The notes below the pieces were generated by a model. It saw nothing but the letters and a program-made list of their open reading frames with translations. It did no database searches and was not told the origin of the DNA. From Topomyia yanbarensis (taxonomy: Eukaryota; Arthropoda; Insecta; Diptera; Culicidae), in contig NC_080671.1 of the NCBI RefSeq assembly GCF_030247195.1, positions 196,774,676 to 196,838,675 of the forward strand: a stretch of DNA of 64,000 nt, written 5' to 3'. Positions 44,233-54,356 of this stretch are shown in pieces. The position numbers and the translations under genes are program-made. The first letter of the stretch is position 1. Each line of letters starts with the position of its first letter.

Positions 44233-46278
44233 AATTAGCTATAGAATTGGGTGCGCGATGTTAGGCATAAATACGTTAGGCATAAGTACGTTAGGCATAC
44301 ATACGTTAGGCATAAGTACGATAGACATAATGGACGTTAGGCATAATGGACGATTGGCATAATGTACGTTAGGCATAATGGACGATAGCCATAACTCACA
44401 AAAATATAAAATAATCGCAAGGCTTTCGTTTTTATAGAGATTTCGCTTGTTTTTTTTTCAGATTAGGTAAAAAGGAAAAAAGGACGCTTTGCTATACCAT
44501 ACCTTTGCATAACTTTAGCTAAAGACTCCAAAATTAAAAATACCATGCGAGATAATTAACCCTTGAAAGTATAGTTTTTTTCTATTTTTTCTGTAGAGGA
44601 GATGAAGAAAATATCCCTTTATTTAAGTGAACAGTTTTGGTACAAGCACATTTCAAACCTCTTAGATTTATTACTAATATTTAAAACAAAAACAAAATTA
44701 TGAACAGACATTAAGTTTTGGATCCTATGGAAACTGGCAGTGTCATGTACAGGATCAACATTAGGCTACGGATTCTACGCTTGTGATGATACCTTTTTCG
44801 TTTCGGTAGCTCGTCACAGTACAGGATTAAACTTTCTCTCATATCAAAGAGATGCCGTAGTTCTATTTATGATGGTCTCGAGAATACAATCATTGTACTT
44901 AAGAATATGGGAGACAATCAATATAGAACCAGCAATATTCGTTGAATGAATAATAAAATGCATCATTCTTTCTTTCATAAGCTGTTCTTCAAGGTTATGT
45001 ATTTTTTTCTTGGGCAATTTCATCTTACCTGCATGAAAAACTAATCTAAGTTAACCCTTACATGCCCAACTTTTTGTAGCGTTCATAGAGTTCAAGAAAC
45101 ACGAAAAACCCGCTTTGAAAGATGCTTCTTTCGCAGTGCTGGAAGCTGCTCAATATTCACCTTCCGGTGCTCAACACAATTCTCCTAGAAAATTTTCAAT
45201 GCTAGGAAAAGATAGTCGAAGCCGGTCCAAATTCATGCGTTTTATCAGTTTTCAACAATAATGGAAAATAATAAAGATATATCAAAATTTTATTTATCTA
45301 CGCTAACTGTGAATATCTCTGGTAGTACTGCTCCAATAGAGTTATATCAGACTAATAGAAATAACTTCAGTTCTAAGTTCTAATAGTACCAGTTACTGGT
45401 CTTACTTGTTTTTTAAGTAAATTCTGTCTAAATCAAAAGTTTTAGCAGTTTAAAAATGTTGTTTACAAATGTAATGGGCATGAAGGGGTTGATGTGCGTT
45501 ATTCATACGTTAATACAAAATAGACCGATTTTAAACAAGAGTATTAGCCTATTTTAGAGATGTGCAATTTTCTTTTTCGTTTATTCGATATGCATTCGTT
45601 CTACATCTTTTATTTGAGTTAAGCTTTTTTGAGGTATTTACAATAGAATAAAATGTTGATAGAATTCGATCAGCTTCCAGAGTAATTCTACAACATCAAA
45701 AAATTTCAAACATTTGCGCTCTTACAACCCGATGCTGTCACCACCAAAAAGTTATTTCAACATGATAATTTATACCTAATGTCCATTATGCCAATCGTCC
45801 ATTATGCCAATCGTCCATCGTGCCAAACGTCCATTATGCCTAACGTATATTATGGCTAATGTCCATTATGCCAAACGTCTTTATGCCTAACGTCCATTAC
45901 GCCTAACGGACGTATGCCAAACGTCCGTATGCCTAACGTATTTATACCTAATGGGGTACACCCTTGGAATTTGTGTTTCATCTACGTCTCATCAGAATCC
46001 GACACTAACTTAGTGACAGGACTAAGCTAGCACCGAATGGACGGTAACTCCAAAATCGGAGACACAATTTGTGTTTCTGAGCAAACCCCTAGTCAAACGT
46101 GATGTCCGGCAAAAAAGGAGCTCATTTTAAGCTGATGAGACCTAATGAACTTGAAACATTTGGTTTGGCTGAGCAAGCCAATGCGTAATGGGTAAAAACA
46201 ATTTCCGGCGCTAGCTTAGTCCTATCACCTATCCTATTCTGATGAGACGAAGTCGAAACGCAAATTCCATATCTAATT
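44233..46278. mobile_element. TIR element (GGAATTTGTGTTTC family), copy 1, split near its left end
   Basis: The right TIR, ending ...GAAACGCAAATTCCATATCT then AATT (46278), and the left TIR, from GGAATTTGTGTTTCATCTAC (45966), pair over about 75 bp including CGTCTCATCAGAAT and GGACTAAGCTAGC. The outermost left bases, AATTAGCTATAGAATT, are found at 44233-44248, on the far side of the fold-back element 44249-45963. That element therefore appears to have inserted into this TIR. Without it the element would be about 335 bp. Copy 2 is at 48178-49749. Confidence 0.7.
44249..45963. mobile_element. Fold-back-like element ending in inverted 15-16-bp arrays
   Basis: The 1.7-kb segment begins GGGTGCGCGATG and then about nine units of GTTAGGCATAARTACG or GTTAGGCATAATGGAC (44260-44393). 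It ends with about eleven inverted units (GTCCATTATGCCTAAC, GTCCATTATGCCAATC and variants, 45777-45955) and GGGGTACACCC. The outer ends GGGTG/CACCC are inverted. Arrays of short direct repeats facing each other across a unique centre are the design of fold-back elements. The interior holds no recognisable transposase but includes a smaller TIR pair, AACCCTTACATGCCCAAC (45054) against GGGCATGAAGGGGTT (about 45477-45491). Confidence 0.75.
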
Positions 46279-47540
46279 TATTGCTATGGAGCGGGAACAA
46301 GTTTTCAATATTCCACTCAATCATAACTACAGGGCGTTTTATCAACCGCTAAATACTACAGACGAACCAGCTACGGAATACAACTTTCCCTTTCGAAACT
46401 TGTTAATGGTTAACCCCATAAAGGAAACATATATCGTAAACCGGGGTGACATTGATCACTTTTCGAAGTAATCATTACATATTTTTAGAGGCAACACATT
46501 TTTTCAAGTTTAATATTTTTAAACCATGTACTGATGTATGGAGAACAAGATTGGATGGTTTTACCTAAAATTGTCCGCTTACAGTTATTTTGCCAAAAAT
46601 AATTTCAAGTTGAAGTCCATTTTCGTATTCCGGGGTGACTTTGATAACCTGCATGTTTGTTTAAACTAATTCTGGAAAGATACTCATTATGAAATAGATA
46701 TTATTTGATATTATAAAAAGTATTTCAATGTACTGTACAATTCGAATAACCAAAATTCGTAAAATTTGTGTCCAACTAGAATAAAATATTCTATAAACCT
46801 TTAAAACTGCTAAAATGGTTTTTGTTCAGTGCTTTATCAATGAACAAAAAGTTTTTAGCTTAAAAAAATTTGAAATAATTGCCAACTAGTTTCACAAAAA
46901 AATGCATTTAAAATAAACAAACTCTTGAAACTAAATTTGGCACAACCAAATCTTAAGGAAAATAAAAACTCGCTTGTAATTTATTACTCTTGCTCAAATC
47001 TGAGATTTATTTGTTTTATAAAATAAAGACACTTTACGACGCTTCGTAAAAATAAGGGAAAGTCAAATTTCGGTGTTTTGTAGTTTTTGTACCCAAAAAC
47101 TGAACAATATACTAAAACAGTATAACAAATCAGTATTTTACAAGTTTAGAGTAAAAATCATTTCAAATTAAGATGATTCGTTAGACTATTCTGGTTTAAT
47201 AAGTGATCTACGAAAAAAGTTTCGAGTGATTAAAGTCAAAGTCAAGTTTTGCGGAGACGTCGTTTTAGTTCAAGTTTTTGATCGCTTTTTACGGTTAATT
47301 CAAAACTTTTCGGACTACCAAAAACAAAACGTAGGCTCGAAGCTTTTTACAGGTTATCTCCGTGACAAACAATGCTCTAAAGAAAAGATGTCTATCATTG
47401 ACAATAATAATTCCACGCTGAAACATAGATGGCAGCATGTGTCATCTACGAAAAATGGCCATGACCCAACCTTGACAGCTGCCGAACCCTGACGACACAC
47501 CGCTATTCAAAATCAGTATAAACTTCATTTTTTGGGTCAT
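46279..47540. other. Unassigned DNA with repeated CCGGGGTGACNTTGAT motif
   Basis: CCGGGGTGACATTGATCACT at 46441 and CCGGGGTGACTTTGATAACC at 46630 are directly repeated. Related GGGAAAGTCAAATTTCGGTG occurs at about 47053 and AAAAAGTTTCGAGTGATTAAAG at 47213. I recall GGGGTGACTTTGATAA as common in culicine repeats. No gene was identified. Confidence 0.4.
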
Positions 47541-47559
47541 GAAGAAAGCTAGATGCCAG

Positions 47560-47930
47560 TTACAAAAGAGAATATCTTTTGTGGCCAACTAGTTATGAAA
47601 TGGTTGCTGAAATAAAAAATTGCTACTTGGGCGGCCCTCCATTTCCAAATAAAACCCACATTGATGATAATTGTGATTGTTTTGTGGTACCTCCTTTTCC
47701 TTTTCGGAATGGGGTCATAAATAAATTCGGGTCTTCTACTGACCACTCTATTTCAAATTACACCCATATTGACGCTGGTTTTCACTATTTTGTTATAATC
47801 GGAAGCCGTCATTTTATTTTTCAAAATGACGTCAATCATCAGTTTCCGTGTTCTGCTAACCATTCACTTTCAAACGTTACTTATATCGTTGATGGCTTTC
47901 AATGGTGCGAGATCTGTAACTGAGTTGCCC
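47560..47930. repeat. Satellite-like tandem repeat, inverted relative to 42.44-42.70 kb
   Basis: Read on the minus strand it contains GACGTCATTTTGAAAAATAA, GGCTTCCGATTATAACAAAA, CAATATGGGTGTAATTTGAA and GGTCAGTAGAAGACCCGAAT. These are the same unit as at 42469-42700, in about three degenerate copies. The plus-strand 114-codon frame here is a by-product. Confidence 0.7.
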
Positions 47931-48322
47931 ATTTCTGTGGGGAATTTTCAGCCTAGACCACTGGGTAACCGTTACTAAATCTCTTCGCAACTTTCCTGTC
48001 CTACAAATACAATCTTTGATCGTTTAAAACATTATGTTGATTAAATTGGACGTTGAATGTTGAAAATTTGAGGGAAACTAGAAAAAATAGTTAATTGGTT
48101 GAAATTATCACACTTTTAAAATCTTTTGAGAAAATTCAATAATATTGGTAACTTGCTATCTGGTAGTGCTGATTAAGTTGATTAGAATTAATGAAATCGA
48201 AGCTTGGATTGGCTTGGCAAGAAATGCAATATGCACTTGTTTCGATTTTATTAATACTCACCAGCTTAATCAGAACTCTTTTTCTTGCGGGACATCACGC
48301 AGGACTAGGGGTTTACTCAGAA

Positions 48323-48337
48323 ACACAAATAGTGTTT
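48323..48337. repeat. 15-bp target-site duplication, left copy
   Basis: ACACAAATAGTGTTT, repeated exactly at 49635-49649 around the Penelope-like element. Confidence 0.85.
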
Positions 48338-48379
48338 AGAAATTTGAACGGCTTTTTTACAGTCCTTAGTGGATTAAAA

Positions 48380-48445
48380 CGATTTGTTTGCTTTTAAATC
48401 CCAACGTTTCGATGCCTTGTTTGCGCCTTCTTCAGGGGAGACTAT
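48380..48445 (-). ncRNA. Hammerhead-like motif in left arm
   Basis: On the minus strand CCCCTGAAGAAGGCGC is followed by AAACAAG and GCATCGAAACG. CTGAAGA and GAAA correspond to the invariant hammerhead core strands and the part between to stem II. Here the GCATC strand has one mismatch against GGCGC, and an extra A precedes the stem, so self-cleavage is doubtful. Confidence 0.5.
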
Positions 48446-48820
48446 ATTGCGGAGTAACAGAGTAGACGAATTTTACATTTAACAATTAAAATAAAATATT
48501 ACAAGAACTTACAAAAACTGATTATCGTTCCTCGTTAATATCACTGACATGTAAGTGTATGGTCAATATATGGGGATTTTGCTTCTGGCACAAACGCCAC
48601 AAATAATACACAATAAATTTAACGAGCTACACACAAACTTTGACTAACTATTTAAACTGAATCTGGACTTACTGCAATAACGATGAATTTACACATTTGG
48701 TTAAATATTCTTTGGCTATGATCGATCTTGTTTAGAGCAGACATACAAAATGGGTGAAATATAGTTCTGTGTAGAAAGTGAAATGTTTCAGTGCTGGTGT
48801 GGAATTGTTTCAAATAGAGC

Positions 48821-49114
48821 TTATGATGGAGTGGACTTTTTGCGGGCGAAATAATTCTTTGTGGTGTGTAATATAGCTGCGTATATGACGCTAAGATTGT
48901 CTACATCTGAGCGACTGTTGACGGTATGGGGTGTATTAGTAATGTGACACATTTCTAAATATGGGAGAGACGATGAACGGAATGTGCGATCTACTATCGT
49001 GGTCTTCTCAAATGCGAACCTATGCTGGTATTGCATACAATGTTCTATTAAAACTGTTTGTGCTCCGAGAGAGGCCACTCGGCTATCTGTTGTGGTGGTC
49101 TGGTCTTGTATCAA
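48821..49114 (-). pseudogene. Penelope-like GIY-YIG endonuclease, C-terminal part
   Basis: The 97-codon frame contains VASLGAQTVLIEHCMQYQHR, FAFEKTTIVDRTFRSSSLPY, LEMCHITNTPHTVNSRSDVD and NLSVIYAAIL. In Penelope-like proteins the end of the endonuclease reads ...ALAxHxxxxxHxFDFxxxxIL...R...LE...I......INxRSDxxxLSxxY..., and this frame follows it. The GIY and YIG strands and the catalytic arginine lie upstream and are missing. The frame begins near the edge of the right arm, so truncation occurred before or during insertion. The domain would nick target DNA. The fragment has no catalytic centre. Confidence 0.82.
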
Positions 49115-49489
49115 ATTATCGAGTTTGTTTACGTTGGACTTAAGGCCGGATAATCTTCTTTCTACACAGAACTATATTTCACCCATTTTGTACGTCTGCT
49201 CTAAACAAGATCGATCATAGCCAAAGACTATTTAACCAAATGTGTAAATTCATCGTTATTGCAGTAAGTCCAGATTCAGTTTAAATAGTTAGTCAAAGTT
49301 TGTGTGTAGCTCGTTAAATTTATTGTGTATTATTTGTAGCGTTTGTGCCAGAAGCAAAATCCCCATATATTGACCATACACTTACATGTCAGTGATATTA
49401 ACGAGGAACGATAATCAGTTTTTGTAAGTTCTTGTAATATTTTATTTTAATTGTTAAATGTAAAATTCGTCTACTCTGTTACTCCGCAA

Positions 49490-49545
49490 TATAGTCTCCC
49501 CTGAAGAAGGCGCAAACAAGGCGTCGAAACGTTGGGATTTAAAAG
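49490..49545 (+). ncRNA. Hammerhead-like motif in right arm
   Basis: CCCCTGAAGAAGGCGC, loop AAACAAG, GCGTCGAAACGTTGGG. GGCGC can pair with GCGTC (one G-U) to form stem II between CTGAAGA(A) and GAAA. This arm keeps the pairing that the left arm has lost. An extra A before the stem departs from the canonical core. Confidence 0.55.
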
Positions 49546-49634
49546 CAAACAAATCGTTTTAATCCACTAAGGACTGTAAAAAAAGCCGTTCAAATTTCTA
49601 GATAACAGTAATCCAGTCGAAAGTCCACAAAATT

Positions 49635-49649
49635 ACACAAATAGTGTTT
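49635..49649. repeat. 15-bp target-site duplication, right copy
   Basis: Exact copy of ACACAAATAGTGTTT (48323-48337), separated from the right arm by a 35-bp extension. Confidence 0.85.
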
Positions 49650-49749
49650 TCCTTGTTTTGGAGTCAATCCAGCGCTAACATAATCCTGTCACTAAGTTAG
49701 TGTCGGATTCTGATGGAACGAAATCGAAACACAAATTCCATAACTAATC

Positions 49750-52700
49750 TAGCTCTAATATCATTGTTTGTCTTTTTTATTCAAGATCCTATTGGGATAA
49801 TGTAGCACAAACAACTTTTTAGCTACTCCAATATATAAGTACTTTCATGAGCTTTGTGATCTATCGAAATGAATATAAGAAAACAAAGTGGCTTTGCTAG
49901 CGTGAAAATTTTATGTCTTGATCCATTCTTCATTCCCAACTGTCATAGGAAACCAGTATCAACAGACATGCAGCATTCAAAACGCCATTTTTCTGTTATC
50001 CTTTAACCGACAGGAAAGTACCCTCAACCTGCTTACTCCCAGATATAAATGTTCATTATGTAAACACCCTAGACTATTATCCTCGTTCGGACACCCCTGC
50101 TTGAAGGTGTATAGCCACAGCTCCATTTCCTTCTGCCCTCTAGGATGTGAACCGGGTAATAAATGAAATTCCGGGTGCACACGAAAGCAAAACCGAACTC
50201 ACTCAGACTTTGGGAAATGAGACAAATAGCGTTCTATCTGCAATTTTTCTTTCCGACGCCTCTCGCTGTCTATCTCTTGCCCCCTTGTCTCTCTGCAGTG
50301 GTACAAAATGGATCACTGCAGCATCTCAGGCAGGGATAAATGCACTTCACAAACAAGTGCAGCGAAAAGCGAGAGGACCATTAGAAGGAGTGCATGCCAA
50401 ACTAGACTGGTTCAACTTTGGGACACGCGCGTCTGTCTGTGTGTTTGTATGTGGGAGTTTCAAGAACCTTTCCAGACTGCACACAGAATGAGATGAATGG
50501 GGATGCACTACCGAGATGAATATTTTATGATAGTTTATTTCTCGCTATTTTATTTATGCTTTCGAAATGTGCATGCACATACAGCTGGCAGTGGCACAAA
50601 AGCTCCCACAAAGGTTATGAAGAAGCCAAGTATATTTCAACTGTCTGCGCTGGTGGTTGCTCATATATCATCACGAATTTGGCGCTGGCTTCCAAAATAT
50701 TAACGACCGACGATTGTCGTGGACGCAAACCCTTCCCTCATACACCAATCTTTTAAGTTGCGTGGACACAGTTTACCAACTGTAACATCCGATCCGCTGA
50801 ACAAAGATTACTCGTCGTGAACGAGTGGGGAATGGTTTATTCTCCGTTCACCGGAATGTCAGTTATATCACCTTCGTATCCGTAGGCGGGTCTTTGCATG
50901 GCTTATGTTGGACATATGATATCACACCGCATGGTTTCATGTTATCACTCAAATAAAGAGCAGATTCCGATCACTCGAATTGCTTATGGTACCCAATTAA
51001 CATAACATTGTAGTAAGAAAGTCGAACACAAACTGTATTTCGCATAGCATAAAAATTGATCTCCCAATAATTGTCTTTCTAGTAGCCATCGGAATATCAT
51101 TTCAATTATTCAACGACTTCATAGCAAAACACAACAAAACATTTAGTACAAATAATTCACTTGGCAGATTGCCTGACGACGAATACCAAAGTTTAACTTC
51201 GAAAAACTTCTTAATCAACATGGAAGTACAAAAGGACCATTCTTATTCACCCTGTTTATCAATGATACAATAGCTTAACAAAAAAAATTACAACACCCGA
51301 CATTAATTAAATATCGGATATCGTAACTATTTCAACCTTCAGTGTCTCATAAGTTCGCTAGCTGGTACACATGAAGGGTTGGGAATAAAAGCTAAAATAT
51401 AATCCCTGACTTGCTTCTTCCGCAGTCGCAACAGTATTCCATGTCGGTTTATCATACCACATATTATAACACATATCTATACAATAATTTGCACAGCTTT
51501 GTTTGGATACTTAAATCTGCCGCCCACTTACCTTCGATCAACACTCAACATCAACTATAGGATACACAAACCTGCAGCAGCTTGATGGTCGTTTCAGTAT
51601 TTTAAAGAAGTGACAAAAGAATATCGACTAGCAGAGATTAAGCTGTCTATTCTTCCTGCTGTCGAGAAGCGTTGCAAAAGCTCTAGTGAAGTGTGCCTTT
51701 ATCCTTTTCACATTGACTAGTTTGTGGGGGGAGGGATCCCCACTGCACTGGGTGCACATTGCATTGGAGCTCCCCCCACCCCCACACACACACTCTAACA
51801 TCTTCCCTCTTTGATAGTTTGCTTTCAGGTGGTTCTATTCATTGTGCAAAAGGTGTCAACCCACTCTACACCTGACCTGGGTAGTGAACGGAATTTTCTC
51901 TGGTGACTGGCGGACGCTGTGCGCTGATACGCTCTTATCAGAGTCATAACTACAGCGTGTTCAGTAAAAGGCAATGCTTTAGTGCTTGCAGCTATGGTGC
52001 ATTCTACACGCTGTACATTGTTTACTTACCATTTTTCTCTGTCCGGGTTCTAGGAAAGCTGGTGTAAAATTGAGTCGAAACCGAATCAAAAAACCGGAAC
52101 CATCTCAGTGCCATGGACCCGCTGATGTGAAATTTGATGCATTTTCCACTCCTACGAGAGGTGAACCGGATACGGAAGTAGCTTCGTTTTGCGCCAGCGT
52201 TGCTCGGGGTTGATAGAAAGGAAAATTTTAGGAGAACCGTAAGAACCCGATTGAAATGTTTCTTTGGGGCGGTGTAACCTAATGCCAATCTGGTGCACGA
52301 TGCACGGCAGTCTTCGTGTTCCGTGCGCTCTATTTCTTCTAACCCTTGGGGGGTATGGCATCCGAATGATGCCGTAATGGCCGGTCTGCCGGTATCGATG
52401 GCTGTTCATTCGAAAAGATGAAATCCCACAGCAACGAGCAGAAATGCCATTTAAGCGTGAATGGGATTGAAAGATACAATGGAAAGTCACACCGAAGCGC
52501 CTTTGTGTGCGGTGTGCGGAAGCAAGCATTCCTCGGTCGCTGTGTGATACTCGAGATTGATTCGGTTTTCTGCACAAGGTGTCAAGTTGCACGACGATGG
52601 CGAAGAAGTTGTGCGAGCTACCGGTGGGAAATCTGTAGCTAACTCCCAGCGACTATTCAGTTTCGAGTTCGCAGGGATGTGGATGCAGTTTGAAAGTAGT

Positions 52701-52969
52701 TTTGCATTCTGGATCCTTCCTAGTTGAAGCGAAGAATGTTTCTTAAGGGAGAAATTATTTCAAAATTTAAATGGATTATTTTATTTAAATTTAAAGGGCC
52801 TAAGCCCGAAAAATGTATGCATTTACATTAGACTGCCCAGAATTTTTGAAAACTCAATCGACCCACCCCTGAGTCGATTCGAATTGTCGAAAAATCTCAT
52901 ACAAACATCAGATACGTTGGTCAGGTAGCTAGACTTGTCCGATTTGCTTCAAATTTGGTGCAAGTACTC
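49750..52969. other. Unassigned DNA, partly GC-richer
   Basis: No gene or element boundary I can support. 50.1-50.7 kb and 51.7-52.7 kb are GC-richer and hold open frames of 60-146 codons on both strands without family resemblance (for example 52152-52592 minus, 50147-50491 plus). A hairpin-like GGGGGGAGGGATCCCC...GGAGCTCCCCCC lies at 51726-51778, with a (CA)n tract after it. The block at about 52915-52975 (AGACTTGTCCGATTTGCTTC) reads like mosquito repeat sequence I have seen elsewhere but cannot name. Confidence 0.4.
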
Positions 52970-53484
52970 CTGGTGGCACTGGCAATCAAACAATCAGATT
53001 AGTCGACGCACCAAAACCCGAATATTCAACTCTAACATGAAATCTGTACTACTATATGCCAATGAAACCTGGTGCGTATCAGTGGAGAACACGCAACGGC
53101 TGCAGGTGCCTGCGGTACATAATTCGTGCATGGTGGCCTCACAACTGGATCTCTAATGCTGAGCTCCATCGTCGATGTCATCAGAAGTCGATAGCGACAG
53201 AAATTTGGGAACAAAAATGGAGGTGGGTCGGCCGCACTCTGCTCAGGGGCGGAAACGAAATCTGCAAGCAAGCGTTAGACTGGAACCCAGCAGGACATCG
53301 CAGCAGAGGCAGACCCAGAGGATCATGGCGGCGGAGCCTCAACAAGGAAATAAAAGAAGTCGACGAAAGTTTAACTTGGCAGCAGGTCAAAGCGATGGCG
53401 GGAAATCGCCCAGAATGGTGATCTTTCACAACGGCCCTTTACACCAGCAGGGGTGCGCAGGAATAAAAGTAAGTAAGTAAGTAA
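52970..53484 (+). pseudogene. RTE-clade retrotransposon 3' end
   Basis: It encodes NNQISRRTKTRIFNSNMKSV then LLYANETWCVSVENTQRLQV. After a frameshift near 53105 it reads RCLRYIIRAWWPHNWISNAE, LHRRCHQKSIATEIWEQKWR, WVGRTLLRGGNEICKQALDW, NPAGHRSRGRPRGSWRRSLN and VKAMAGNRPEW. This is the C-terminal region after the reverse transcriptase of RTE-type elements (ETWCVS..., GRPRGSWRRSL). It ends in four AAGT repeats (53467-53484); a 3' microsatellite instead of poly-A is an RTE hallmark. 5'-truncated. It abuts a mariner relic directly. Confidence 0.85.
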
Positions 53485-54195
53485 ACTATGGGCATCGAAC
53501 GGAAGGAGAAATGCTGTCAGAATGGATGTTCTATTAGTGATCAGGATCACAAGCGTGAAATCGTTTAAGCGGAATCCCAATGCTTCTGTCAGGGATGTGG
53601 CCAAAAAGTTAAACCCGTCGAAGTCTTTCATTTAGAGAGCCAAGGACCGGGAGGGACCATATACATACAAAGTGCAGAAGGCAAAATACGTGACAAACGG
53701 CAAAATACGATAGGAAATTCACGGGTCTGGAAATTGTACACCCAGATGCTGACGAAGCCTCATTGTCTCATTATGGATGATGAGACTTACGTCAAGGTGG
53801 ACTCCCGGTAGCTCCCGGGCTACTGTGCTTCACCGCCCAGCACAAGTTTGATGTTGCGGAAGAAGTAAGAAAGCAGAAATTCCTAGTGATTTGGCAAGCG
53901 ATCTGCTCATGTGGAAAATGGAGTTTGCCGTTTGTGACTACCGGGATTATAAATGAGGAGAACTACCTTAAGGGTTGTCTACACAAGCAGCTGCTTCCTC
54001 TGTTGAAGCAACACGAAGGGCCCTGCTCCCCCCCATTGAAAAATACTAGGCAATTATGAGGCAGGCGCAACGACAGCATTCCAAGGAGGTAAAATCTGAG
54101 GAACACATGAAGGAAAAGTAGGTTCCCGTACAGAAAAAGCTGCAGCCATGTGTACAAAACCTAATGAGTGGAGTTAAGCGTAAGACGCGAGCCTA
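53485..54195 (+). pseudogene. mariner-type (ITmD37E-like) transposase relic, copy 2
   Basis: Homologous to copy 1 at 19.68-20.56 kb. It starts at the same place as the GCATCGAACG phrase of copy 1 (about 19826). It has CLIMDDETYVKVDS, then QHKFDVAEEVRKQKFLVIWQ and AICSCGKWSLPFVTTGI, NEENYLKGCLHKQLLPLLKQ, and IEKYxAIMRQAQRQHSKEVK. It ends LMSGVKRKTRAY at 54193. The stretch with the second aspartate (FWLDRASHHY in copy 1) is deleted between about 54025 and 54030, where a CCCCCCC tract remains. The N-terminal DNA-binding domain is missing, replaced by the RTE 3' end. Dead copy. Confidence 0.8.
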
Positions 54196-54356
54196 CCCGA
54201 TCAGAAACACATAACAAAAAGATTTCAAAACTATATCTCGCGTTGTTACTTGTTATAATTTTCTTTTATTTTAACTACTAACGAGACCAAATTTATAACA
54301 CAATCTGTTACGAAAATTGTATTGTGTTATAATCTTGTTATTTCATTTTGATCGGG
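54196..54356. mobile_element. 161-bp MITE with TA target site
   Basis: CCCGATCAGAAACACATAAC at the left pairs with GTTATTTCATTTTGATCGGG at the right, and inner AATTTTC/GAAAATT segments also pair. TA flanks both ends (54194-54195 and 54357-54358). It sits in the last codons of the copy-2 mariner transposase, so it is younger than that relic. Confidence 0.82.

Larger units (their letters stand above)
48338..49634 (-). mobile_element. Penelope-like element with inverted 441-bp arms
   Basis: Positions 48338-48778 and 49158-49599 are inverted repeats. By eye they differ at about five places (about 99% identity). Between them, on the minus strand, lies the C-terminal part of a GIY-YIG endonuclease. 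Each arm contains CTGAAGAAGGCGCAAACAAG followed within a few bases by CGAAACGTTGGG, the conserved hammerhead-like motif of Penelope-like terminal repeats. A 15-bp duplication flanks the whole. Outside the right arm a 35-bp extension (49600-49634) intervenes before the duplication; a short one-sided extension has been reported for Penelope insertions. The reverse transcriptase is absent, so this is a truncated copy inserted with head-to-head arms. Confidence 0.88.
48178..49749. mobile_element. TIR element (GGAATTTGTGTTTC family), copy 2, split by a Penelope-like element
   Basis: The right part, 49650-49749, ends with GTCGGATTCTGATGGAACGA, GAAACACAAATTCCATAACT and AATCT, the family TIR. The left part, 48178-48337, contains GGGACATCACGCAGGACTAG then GGGTTTACTCAGAAACACAA. 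These match in reverse complement the interior of copy 1 (about 46060-46110). The two halves are colinear with copy 1 once 48338-49634 is set aside. The left TIR is worn or cut off. Confidence 0.7.

Noticed and set aside
44260..45955. Regularly spaced short repeats resembling a CRISPR array
   Set aside because: The 15-16-bp units abut without spacers, occur as two inverted arrays and sit in an animal genome; a fold-back element explains them.
52152..52592. 146-codon minus-strand frame, basic and histidine-rich
   Set aside because: No recognisable fold and several overlapping open frames on both strands; GC-richer composition alone explains it.
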